Below the pieces are notes generated by a model. The model had not been told where the DNA came from. It searched no databases and was given only the letters and a program-made list of their open reading frames with translations. From assembly GCA_026986305.1 (NCBI GenBank), contig JALSOU010000217.1, forward strand, positions 1 to 6,359: 6,359 nucleotides of DNA, in the 5' to 3' direction. This document shows positions 1 through 5,513 of this stretch, piece by piece. Position 1 is the first letter of the stretch, and every line of letters begins with the position of its first letter. The DNA is from Thermoplasmata archaeon (GTDB taxonomy: Archaea; Thermoplasmatota; Thermoplasmata; WALJ01). A program made the position numbers and the translations under genes.

Positions 1-1164
1 GCTTTCGGGGGAGGGAGCTATGTTGAAATAAGGTATGGAGATGTGGCAATAGGAGCTATTTATGGAAACAGCAATTACAACAACCACCTGATAATATACC
101 ACAGAGCATTGAACTCTGTAAAAGTTCTGGAAAAAAAGGAGGGTGGAAGGGTTGTGAAAAAGAGTGTTGTCAATGAAGAGACTCTGGTATATGAGGATAT
201 ATCCAGCATTATAGAGTTCAAGGATGTGAACAACAACTCCAGATTTGATGCTATTGTGGAAAATAACAACAGCTATGTTCTTACCTACTTGGACTATCCA
301 ATAGGAGGTGTGGAGATAAAAAAACCTATTTACAGGAACCCAGTTAAACACTTCGGAAAAAACAACGCTTCGGTTGATCTTTTATTCGTGCTTCGCAACC
401 CCATAGAGAATCTCAGATGGAGTGATTTGAAAGGAAAGATGGATGAGATAAAGGGAGAACGGATAGCAAAAAAGATCGCTTTCCGTTTAAACCTCAGCTT
501 AAGCGTATCTGACAGTTCGTCTTCTCTCCCAGTTTATTCCGACTCCGAGCTATGTGGTTTTTCAGAGGAAGATGGAAGGCTGGTAAAAAGCTCAGTTAGG
601 ATGTCTATGGAGATAAATGGGTGGAAATATAGGAACAACTATTCAAAGGTTTTTCTGGAAAAAAATTCAGGGTTTTTGAGATTTTATGAAGAGCGGAACA
701 CAGGTGAAAGCGCTGACGATTTCTATGTCAACATAAGCACTTCAAATCCGAGATACCTCCATATAGAAGGAAAAAATGTCTCAAAGCCACATGCTGTTTA
801 CGGGCACGAGCTCAGATTTTATCTTAGGGGAAAAAGGATAGGGCAGATAAAAGGAGATAAGTTCTATATGCTGAACGGAGAAAATAAGAGCTATTTTGAT
901 ATACTTACCGATGATTTTGAAGAAAGCCTCTCATTCATGGGTAAGCTCTACAAAGGATTCTCCGTTAGTGAAACAGTAAACTACGGGCACGGAAACATAA
1001 GTTATAGTGAGGAATCCGAAATATCTAGTTTTATCGCATCTGGAAACAGATGGGTCGACGCAACACCTTTCTGGGCATCCATAGCTCCTTTTGAGGTCTC
1101 AGCCATAATAGTAATAAGCCTTGTATTTGTGGTAAAGCGCTCACACTCCAAGAGATATCCTTAG
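1..1164 (+). CDS. Surface/secreted protein with C-terminal membrane anchor, 5'-truncated
   Basis: The frame is open from base 1 to a TAG at 1162-1164, giving 387 residues with the true start upstream of the window. A GTG at 43 is probably internal, because coding sequence in the same frame continues to its left. I do not recognise a family. The visible part looks extracytoplasmic: it is rich in Asn, Ser, Tyr and Gly, alternates like beta structure, and carries nine N-x-S sequons. Residues 75-83 (D-x-N-x-N-x-x-x-D) resemble a short calcium-binding loop. Near the end, about residues 360-378 form one hydrophobic segment followed by the basic tail KRSHSKRYP, which fits a type I anchor with a cytoplasmic C-terminus. 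It converges on the DUF63 gene with a 24 bp overlap. Anchored surface protein is inferred from this topology; the specific role is unknown. Confidence 0.8.
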   Translation, partial: AFGGGSYVEIRYGDVAIGAIYGNSNYNNHLIIYHRALNSVKVLEKKEGGRVVKKSVVNEETLVYEDISSIIEFKDVNNNSRFDAIVENNNSYVLTYLDYPIGGVEIKKPIYRNPVKHFGKNNASVDLLFVLRNPIENLRWSDLKGKMDEIKGERIAKKIAFRLNLSLSVSDSSSSLPVYSDSELCGFSEEDGRLVKSSVRMSMEINGWKYRNNYSKVFLEKNSGFLRFYEERNTGESADDFYVNISTSNPRYLHIEGKNVSKPHAVYGHELRFYLRGKRIGQIKGDKFYMLNGENKSYFDILTDDFEESLSFMGKLYKGFSVSETVNYGHGNISYSEESEISSFIASGNRWVDATPFWASIAPFEVSAIIVISLVFVVKRSHSKRYP

Positions 1165-2307
1165 CATATCCCTCAGTCCTGGACCTAGGCCCAAGATTAT
1201 CACAGCGAACTTTACCAGATATGCGGCATCATCGTCCAGCCTCTTTCTGTATCTGATGTCAAGGGCATAGATTATCAGAAAAACCACCAGAATCTTCAAA
1301 GCTGGAAAGACTGCGGGGCCAAGAGGTGATTGGAGGATTGCGGTGGGTATCACATGCTTTTCAGAATAGGAAAAATAGAGGGAGCGCCATGTTGCGATTC
1401 CATCAAGGCTCTGTGAAAACATCATAAGAACATTGCTTTTTTCCCCTAAAACCCTGAGATGCTCGTGTGCCTTTGATATGGGTATCATGGAGAGGGATAT
1501 GAGAAGCGATAAAGAGATTATAATCAGTATTTCCATGGGGTGCTTCATCCCCTTAATCTGGACTCCTGAGAAGAAGTAATAGCCTATGAATGTGAGGAAA
1601 AACATGGAATAAAGGAAGACTGAGGAGTTTCTCTCAAACTCCAATCTCCGTACCATGAAAAAGTGCATGATGGAATAAAGCAGTATTAGGGAAACGAAGA
1701 AAATAAGGTCCTCAGGAGCGCTTATGGATGACATGAAGAACCAGAAGAAGCGCACCATAACAGGATACGGTATTATGGATAGTATCATCGCCTCATATTT
1801 CTCCCTCCTTTCCAGAAATTCGGAGTAAAAGAGGATGAAAAGACCCAGAGCTCCGAACCATATATATATCAGTGGAGAGATGAAAAGATAGGACACGGGT
1901 TCAGATATTATTCCCATATCTTCCAGCACCCGCGCCATTGAACCTGAAATGATGAGAGGAATGAAGGCGAGAATGAGATTGAATGTCAGACTTACCTTGT
2001 ATCTTTTAAATGCCAGATAGATGAGGTAAAGAGCGATTATAAAGAATATGGCATAGGTTGCCGTGCTTATGGGGTTGTATCCCTCACTTATTCCCTGATA
2101 AAACCCGCCTTTCGCATCAGCTACGATTGGGGCCCAGTAATATCTCCAGAGGAATTCCTTCGTTTTTTCCGGAAAGAGAGCGCTCTCCACCAGTATGAAA
2201 AAGATGAGAGCATATATTGGATATAACCTCGGATTTTTCAATTTTCTGCGGAGTCTCCTGCACCTTCTTTTAATCCTTCTAAGTGTCCTTTTCAGAGCAC
2301 GACTCAT
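1141..2307 (-). CDS. DUF63 family multi-pass membrane protein
   Basis: The 388-residue product is a polytopic membrane protein whose motifs match my memory of the archaeal DUF63 family. These are A63-D-A-x-x-G followed by E75-G-Y-N-P and T82-x-T-Y; R126-x-x-E-D-M-G leading to S144-P-L-I-Y; a late segment L301-D-G-x-A-T with E316-K-H-V-I-P and F334-P-A-L-K; and the ending L372-G-L-G-P-G-L-R-D-x-L-R with L-G-V at the C-terminus. About eight to ten hydrophobic segments are visible from residue 29 on. The first 27 residues hold 15 Arg/Lys, an unusually basic cytoplasmic tail before the first membrane span. The ATG at 2307 is preferred because a TATA element lies 25-30 nt upstream, so the mRNA may be leaderless; a TTG at codon 23 is an alternative that would remove the basic tail. 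DUF63 has no function that I know of. The gene is divergent from corA and convergent with the anchored surface protein. Confidence 0.9.
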   Translation of the reverse strand: MSRALKRTLRRIKRRCRRLRRKLKNPRLYPIYALIFFILVESALFPEKTKEFLWRYYWAPIVADAKGGFYQGISEGYNPISTATYAIFFIIALYLIYLAFKRYKVSLTFNLILAFIPLIISGSMARVLEDMGIISEPVSYLFISPLIYIWFGALGLFILFYSEFLERREKYEAMILSIIPYPVMVRFFWFFMSSISAPEDLIFFVSLILLYSIMHFFMVRRLEFERNSSVFLYSMFFLTFIGYYFFSGVQIKGMKHPMEILIIISLSLLISLSMIPISKAHEHLRVLGEKSNVLMMFSQSLDGIATWRSLYFSYSEKHVIPTAILQSPLGPAVFPALKILVVFLIIYALDIRYRKRLDDDAAYLVKFAVIILGLGPGLRDMLRISLGV

Positions 2308-2323
2308 CAGAGGCAGAGAAGGA

Positions 2324-2343
2324 CTATATAATATAATGTTTCC
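2324..2343 (-). promoter_or_regulatory. Archaeal promoter (BRE/TATA) of the DUF63 gene
   Basis: Read on the minus strand, GGAAAC is followed by ATTATATTATATAG. This looks like a purine-rich BRE and a box A, possibly two overlapping TATA registers. Either register places the transcription start within a few bases of the ATG at 2307, so the transcript is probably leaderless or nearly so, and no Shine-Dalgarno sequence is seen before that ATG. Confidence 0.6.
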
Positions 2344-2348
2344 TATTT

Positions 2349-2363
2349 GAAAGTTTTATATAT
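2349..2363 (+). promoter_or_regulatory. Archaeal promoter (BRE/TATA) of corA
   Basis: GAAAG followed by TTTTATATAT gives a good BRE-like flank and box A. With the usual archaeal spacing, transcription should start near 2382-2385, directly at the in-frame ATG at 2383. The element lies inside the longest possible corA reading frame (TTG at 2347), which argues against that longer start. It stands roughly a dozen bases from the divergent DUF63 box A, so the two promoters probably compete for, or share, bound factors. Confidence 0.65.
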
Positions 2364-2382
2364 GAACAGCATATCACCTATT

Positions 2383-3402
2383 ATGCACCGGTACTGGAGC
2401 CTCATGAGGCTCTCTGAAAAAGGCGGAGAGAAGAAGATAAAGGTGTTTTCATACAGCAAGGAGGGGTATGAGGAAAGTGAGCTTGGAAGCATTGATTCTC
2501 TCTCAGAATATCTGAATTCAGGAGGGATTGTCTGGATAGATCTGCAGGGAGGCCATGGAAGGGAAGATGTTGAAAGGTTAGGAGAAATCTTCGGACTTCA
2601 TCCATCTGCTGTGAGGAGCGCTCTCACCTCTGGACAGAGGCCAACCTATGAGGAGTTTGAAGACCATGTGTTCATCATAGCTTCTCAGGTATATGTAAAT
2701 AAGGGAATGATAATGAGGGAGCAGATATCCATCTTTCTCAGAAAAAACACCCTCATAACCATTCAGGAGAGGCCGGGAGATGTTTTTGAGCCTGTGAGAA
2801 GGAAGATAAGGGAGAACACAGGGAAGATAAGGTCCAAAGGCGCTGATTATCTCGCTTACTCCATAATGAGGGAAATTCTGGACCATTATTTTGAGGTCTT
2901 AGAGCATCTTGGGATAAGGATAGACAAAATAGAGGAAGGCGTGTTAAAAAGTCCTGACCAGAGAATAATGAGGGAACTCCACGAGATAAGGCGAGAAATA
3001 CTCTTTTTGAAGCACATGGCATGGCCCATGAGGGGCGTGATAGATGGGATGTACAGGGACGAGAGCGGCAACATAACGAAGGATACAAAAAAATACCTGA
3101 GGTCCCTGCAAGACATGTGCCTCCAGATGATAGAGATTTCAGAGACATACAGGGATATGGTGTCAAGCATGACTGACATATATCTCTCAAGTTTGAGCTA
3201 CAGAAGCAACGAGATAATGAAGATCCTCACAATAATAGCCACCATATTCATCCCTTTAACCTTCATAACCGGGCTTTACGGCATGAACTTCAGAAATATG
3301 CCTGAGCTTTACTGGTACTGGGGATATCCCACAGTCCTTGTTGTGATGTTTCTTATAGCTGTTTCCATGCTTCTGTATTTCAGAAAGAAGAGGTGGATAT
3401 AG
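2383..3402 (+). CDS. corA: CorA family magnesium/divalent cation transporter
   Basis: CorA proteins are membrane channels, usually pentameric, that admit Mg2+ (or Co2+/Ni2+) under control of a large cytoplasmic domain. From the ATG at 2383 the product has 339 residues, normal for the family. The N-terminal domain shows W51-I-D-L and the R86-P-T-Y-E-E-F-E-D-H block typical of CorA. Long helices follow from about residues 130 to 270. The signature Y-G-M-N (GMN at 300-302) sits at the end of membrane helix 1 (about 280-299), then M-P-E-L in the periplasmic loop, helix 2 (about 316-333) and a basic R-K-K-R tail. Starts at TTG 2347 and ATG 2362 overlap the promoter. ATG 2404 has only a weak, closely spaced GGAG and gives 332 residues. 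I favour 2383 as a leaderless start, with moderate certainty. Whether the substrate is Mg2+ or another metal cannot be read from the sequence. Confidence 0.95.
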   Translation: MHRYWSLMRLSEKGGEKKIKVFSYSKEGYEESELGSIDSLSEYLNSGGIVWIDLQGGHGREDVERLGEIFGLHPSAVRSALTSGQRPTYEEFEDHVFIIASQVYVNKGMIMREQISIFLRKNTLITIQERPGDVFEPVRRKIRENTGKIRSKGADYLAYSIMREILDHYFEVLEHLGIRIDKIEEGVLKSPDQRIMRELHEIRREILFLKHMAWPMRGVIDGMYRDESGNITKDTKKYLRSLQDMCLQMIEISETYRDMVSSMTDIYLSSLSYRSNEIMKILTIIATIFIPLTFITGLYGMNFRNMPELYWYWGYPTVLVVMFLIAVSMLLYFRKKRWI

Positions 3403-3415
3403 ATAAGCTTTAAAT
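3403..3415 (+). promoter_or_regulatory. Probable promoter upstream of the small ORF
   Basis: Immediately after the corA stop, ATAAG followed by CTTTAAAT looks like a BRE and box A. The implied transcription start is about 3435-3439, at or near the GTG at 3437. That leaves at most a few bases of leader before the CTG at 3445. This geometry bears on how the small ORF starts. Confidence 0.5.
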
Positions 3416-3428
3416 CTCTGCGCTGATG

Positions 3429-3441
3429 GGAGGGCGGTGAT
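3429..3441 (+). promoter_or_regulatory. Shine-Dalgarno-like GGAGGGCGGTGAT before the small ORF
   Basis: The stretch contains GGAGGG and GGTGAT, both complementary to parts of the archaeal 16S 3' end (AGGAGGTGAT register). GGTGAT ends 3 nt before a CTG at 3445. The same GGTGAT-to-start spacing occurs before the TTG of the coiled-coil gene at 5514. It can only work if the mRNA begins upstream, for example by read-through from corA, because the local promoter predicts a start at about 3437. Confidence 0.45.
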
Positions 3442-3444
3442 AAG

Positions 3445-3663
3445 CTGAAACTGTACATAAAACTCTACTTCAACAGCGAATCAATATCTCCGCTTGAGAT
3501 AATAAAGTCCATAAAGGAGATGGGATTTGAGCCTGTGGTAGGAGACTACGACTTCACAAAGAACTTCCAGAGCCCTGAGGAGTACGGAGAGATTGTGGAA
3601 AAGCTCCATGAGATTCTTAAAGGCACAGGAACCTTCTACCGCCTAAGCACCAGACCGGATTGA
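3445..3663 (+). CDS. Small hypothetical protein with non-canonical start
   Basis: An open frame runs from after a TGA at 3424-3426 to the TGA at 3661-3663 and contains no ATG, GTG or TTG before a late internal ATG. Read from the CTG at 3445 it gives 72 residues beginning MKLYIKLYFNSE. The composition looks real: an amphipathic beta strand, then S-P-L-E-I-I-x-x-I-x-x-M-G-F-E-P-V-V-G-D-Y-D-F, P-E-E-Y, a helix, and G-T-G-T-F-Y-R-L near the end, suggesting a small alpha/beta fold. I cannot name a family. The alternative is that the gene starts at the GTG at 3437 and one base is missing near 3442-3444, which would give MIKLKLYIKLYF. It lies 36 nt before lplA in the same direction, so co-transcription with the lipoate ligase genes is possible. 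Strong confidence that it is coding, low confidence in the start. Confidence 0.6.
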   Translation: MKLYIKLYFNSESISPLEIIKSIKEMGFEPVVGDYDFTKNFQSPEEYGEIVEKLHEILKGTGTFYRLSTRPD

Positions 3664-3679
3664 GGGAAAACCTTTATCT
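3664..3679 (+). promoter_or_regulatory. Probable internal promoter of lplA
   Basis: GGGAAAAC (BRE-like) and CTTTATCT (box A-like) begin right after the small ORF stop. The box lies about 27 nt upstream of the GTG at 3699, the spacing expected for a leaderless transcript starting at that codon. The box is weaker than those of corA or the KaiC-like gene. Confidence 0.5.
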
Positions 3680-3698
3680 CTCAGATTTATGGGTCTAC

Positions 3699-4442
3699 GT
3701 GAGACTCATAAGAGATGGATACCACCCAGCAGGATACAACATGGCTCTGGACGAGGCACTGCTAATACTCAATAAAGAGCCTGTGTTAAGAACTTATTCT
3801 TGGGATCCTTCAGCAGTCAGCATAGGATATTTCCAGTCCATAGAGCAGGAAGTTGATCTGGATGCCGCAAAGAGCATGGGTGTGGATGTTGTCAGGAGGA
3901 TAACTGGCGGAGGTGCGGTTTTTCACGATAGAGAAGGGGAGGTCACATACAGCATAGTGCTCCCTTCCAATCACTGGGCAGTTAAGGGGAGAGCTCTCCA
4001 ATCATACAGGGTTCTCTGCGGTGGAATAGTTGAGGCTCTGAGAATTTTGGGAATAGATGCTGAGTTCGCAGGGGTAAATGATGTTTTGGTCAATGGAAAA
4101 AAGATATCTGGGAGCGCTCAGACAAGGAAAAAATGGGGTGTTTTACAGCACGGGACCCTTCTTTACGATTTGAAGCCTGATCTGATGTTCTCGCTTCTCA
4201 GGGTTCCGAATGAGAAAATAAGGGATAAGATGATAAAAAACATACACGAGAGGGTGACATCACTTAAACACCTTGGAGTAGAAGCGGGAAGGAAGTATGT
4301 GGAATCCGCTCTTATAGAGGGATTTTCAAGGGTTCTCCGTGAAAAGATGGAACCATCAACTCCGACTGAGGAAGAGAAAGATCTGGCTGAAAGGCTTATG
4401 AGGGAAAAGTATGGCTCAGATAGCTGGAATTTCAGAAGGTAG
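3699..4442 (+). CDS. lplA: Lipoate-protein ligase A, catalytic (N-terminal domain) subunit
   Basis: The enzyme activates lipoate with ATP to lipoyl-AMP and transfers it to a lysine on lipoyl domains (E2 subunits of 2-oxoacid dehydrogenases, GcvH). From the GTG at 3699 it has 247 residues. Family motifs are Y13-N-M-A-L-D-E-A near the N-terminus, R31-x-Y-S-W-D-P with S41-I-G-Y-F-Q, R66-R-I-T-G-G-G-A-V-F-H-D, N127-D-V and G133-K-K-I-S-G-S-A-Q with the likely essential lysine K135, then Q150-H-G-T-L-L. It has no C-terminal accessory domain; that part is encoded by the next, overlapping gene, as in Thermoplasma. A TTG at 3660 would add 13 residues but has no Shine-Dalgarno sequence and covers the box A, so GTG 3699 as a leaderless start is preferred. 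No cysteine is seen just before the N-D motif, where I recall the LipM octanoyltransferase nucleophile, which favours a ligase. Confidence 0.92.
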   Translation: MRLIRDGYHPAGYNMALDEALLILNKEPVLRTYSWDPSAVSIGYFQSIEQEVDLDAAKSMGVDVVRRITGGGAVFHDREGEVTYSIVLPSNHWAVKGRALQSYRVLCGGIVEALRILGIDAEFAGVNDVLVNGKKISGSAQTRKKWGVLQHGTLLYDLKPDLMFSLLRVPNEKIRDKMIKNIHERVTSLKHLGVEAGRKYVESALIEGFSRVLREKMEPSTPTEEEKDLAERLMREKYGSDSWNFRR

Positions 4443-4710
4443 GTCCGATTACAAGGTAAGAGGAGGAAAGATGATAAGGGTTCATGTCTGGCACAGAGAT
4501 GGGAAAATAGAGAAGGTGATCTTTGCAGGTGATTTTTTCATGCATCCTGAGGAAAGCATAGAGGACCTTGAAAACGTGCTTGTGGGAGCGGAGCTTGAAG
4601 AAAGCGAGGAGATAATAAATGAGTTTTTCAGGGCTGTGGAGCTAATAGGTGCGGGGCCAGAGGACTTCTACCGCGCTTTAAGAATTGCAGTTTTAGGGAA
4701 AAAATCCTAG
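4411..4710 (+). CDS. lplB: Lipoate-protein ligase accessory subunit (C-terminal domain, LplB type)
   Basis: This 99-residue protein corresponds to the C-terminal domain that is fused to LplA in E. coli but separate in Thermoplasma acidophilum, where the small subunit is required for lipoate activation. Visible hallmarks are Y14-K-V-R-G-G-K-M-I-R-V, a beta strand with D30-G-K-I, the conserved A39-G-D-F-F followed by P46-E-E-S-I-x-x-L-E, and a C-terminal helical part. The ATG at 4411 lies inside lplA, overlapping it by 32 bp in another frame, with a GAGGG at 4400-4404 at good distance. Translation is therefore probably coupled and the subunits made together. A start at the ATG at 4471 would cut off the G-G-K motif. 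The symbol follows usage in Thermoplasma and is unrelated to the bacterial sugar permease of the same name. Confidence 0.9.
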   Translation: MAQIAGISEGRSDYKVRGGKMIRVHVWHRDGKIEKVIFAGDFFMHPEESIEDLENVLVGAELEESEEIINEFFRAVELIGAGPEDFYRALRIAVLGKKS

Positions 4711-4735
4711 AAAAATCGGTTAAAAAACAAATGGA

Positions 4736-4749
4736 CGATACTTATAAAT
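4736..4749 (+). promoter_or_regulatory. Archaeal promoter of the KaiC-like ATPase operon
   Basis: CGATA followed by CTTATAAAT, running on into ATATAAT, is a clear box A with flank. The predicted transcription start is about 4768-4771, leaving a 5' leader of roughly 22-25 nt before the ATG at 4793. That leader contains the Shine-Dalgarno sequence and a possible mini-ORF. Confidence 0.65.
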
Positions 4750-4769
4750 ATAATGAAAGATTTGCTCCT

Positions 4770-4796
4770 ATGATGGCCTCAGGAGGTTCATTATGA
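4770..4796 (+). CDS. Possible 8-codon leader ORF (speculative)
   Basis: An ATG at 4770, at the predicted transcription start, opens a frame encoding MMASGGSL. It ends at a TGA (4794-4796) that overlaps the start codon of the KaiC-like gene as ATGA. Its codons also contain the AGGAGG ribosome binding site of that gene. It could be a leaderless minicistron coupled to the main gene, or chance; it is too short to carry coding statistics. Confidence 0.2.
   Translation: MMASGGSL
4781..4786 (+). promoter_or_regulatory. Strong Shine-Dalgarno AGGAGG of the KaiC-like gene
   Basis: A perfect AGGAGG lies 6 nt before the ATG at 4793 and fixes that start. It is the best ribosome binding site in the window and contrasts with the apparently leaderless genes to the left. 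Confidence 0.8.
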
Positions 4797-5509
4797 GTGA
4801 CGAAGTAGTGATAGAAAGGATACCCACATATGTGAAGGGACTGGATGAAAAGATGGAAGGCGGTGTGCCAAAAAAGCACATAGTTCTGGTTTGCGGTCAT
4901 GCTGGTACGATGAAATCATCGCTGACATACAGCATAATCTACAACGCATACAAGGACAAAGGGCTGAAATCCATATATCTGACGCTGGAACAGAGCAAAG
5001 AGAGCATTTATACGCACATGGAAAAGCTGGGAATGCCGAAGAAAGGCGTTGACGGAGTTGCTGTGATAGACTTGGCAAAGGTCAGGAAGGATGTGGCCCA
5101 AGATAAGACAAAGGCTGAAAAGGTGGACTGGCTAAAATCCATAATAAGCGTTCTGAAGCACTACAAGCAGAGGTTCGGCTGCGATATCCTTGTGCTGGAT
5201 TCTCTCGCAGCTCTATATGCGCTCACCACATTCAAAAACCCGAGGGCAGAGCTCTTCTACTTCTTTGAGCAGCTCAGGGATCTGGATGTTACCACCTTCC
5301 TTATCTCAGAGATACCCACGGACAGGAATGTGTATGGCCTCTATGGAATTGAGGATTTCCTCTCTGATGGAATAATACACCTGAAAGTGGAGCAGACCGA
5401 TGCAGGCTCAAACCTGTATATCGGCATAGTGAAGATGAGGACCACCAACCACACTAGGAACTTCATGCCTCTGATATTTGAAAACGGAAGGTTTGAAGTG
5501 GTGGGGTGA
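4793..5509 (+). CDS. Single-domain KaiC-like RecA-superfamily ATPase
   Basis: The 238-residue protein is one KaiC/RadA-type ATPase domain. In order it shows a Y13-V-K-G-L-D entry, E22-G-G-V-P, Walker A G35-H-A-G-T-M-K-S-S, the strand L63-T-L-E-Q-S with a candidate catalytic Glu66 where KaiC has a Glu-Glu pair, Walker B D131-I-L-V-L-D-S with Asp136, L190-S-D-G-I-I-H-L, and the ending K214-M-R-T-T-N-H with F224-M-P-L-I-F-E-N-G. It is about half the size of double-domain cyanobacterial KaiC, so clock function is not implied; archaeal homologues are thought to act in signalling, often as oligomers with partner proteins. ArlH, the archaellum ATPase, is related, but no archaellum genes are visible here. 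It has its own promoter and strong ribosome binding site, and the coiled-coil gene follows after 4 nt, indicating an operon. The cellular role is unknown. Confidence 0.88.
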   Translation: MSDEVVIERIPTYVKGLDEKMEGGVPKKHIVLVCGHAGTMKSSLTYSIIYNAYKDKGLKSIYLTLEQSKESIYTHMEKLGMPKKGVDGVAVIDLAKVRKDVAQDKTKAEKVDWLKSIISVLKHYKQRFGCDILVLDSLAALYALTTFKNPRAELFYFFEQLRDLDVTTFLISEIPTDRNVYGLYGIEDFLSDGIIHLKVEQTDAGSNLYIGIVKMRTTNHTRNFMPLIFENGRFEVVG

Positions 5510-5510
5510 T
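5505..5510 (+). promoter_or_regulatory. Ribosome binding site GGTGAT setting a TTG start
   Basis: GGTGAT, overlapping the stop of the KaiC-like gene, matches the 3' half of the archaeal Shine-Dalgarno consensus AGGAGGTGAT and ends 3 nt before the TTG at 5514. It supports TTG as the start of the downstream gene, which has no nearby in-frame ATG or GTG. Confidence 0.55.
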
Positions 5511-5513
5511 AGC

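Noticed and set aside
43..45. GTG at 43 as the start of the first gene
   Set aside because: The same frame continues upstream to base 1 with plausible beta-rich sequence and no ribosome binding site precedes the GTG, so the gene is treated as truncated by the window edge.
1425..1450. T-run on the + strand near 1437-1443 as a terminator
   Set aside because: It lies inside the DUF63 coding region on the opposite strand, is short, and does not follow any + strand gene end.
2347..2382. TTG 2347 or ATG 2362 as the corA start
   Set aside because: Both fall before or within the TATA element TTTTATATAT, so they would not be on the transcript made from it.
2402..3190. Several overlapping minus-strand frames within corA
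   Set aside because: They lie fully opposite a gene with strong CorA motifs and have low-complexity or Cys/Ser/Leu-rich products with no start signals.
3660..3698. TTG at 3660 as the lplA start, overlapping the small ORF stop
   Set aside because: No Shine-Dalgarno sequence precedes it, the extra residues cover a box A-like element, and homologues as I recall them begin close to the segment starting at GTG 3699.
3699..4442. LipM-type octanoyltransferase instead of lipoate ligase
   Set aside because: The expected nucleophilic cysteine before the N-D-V motif is absent, and the accessory LplB gene follows directly.
4793..5509. Archaellum ATPase ArlH
   Set aside because: The fold is related, but there are no archaellin, ArlI or ArlJ genes in the window, so a general KaiC-like call is safer.
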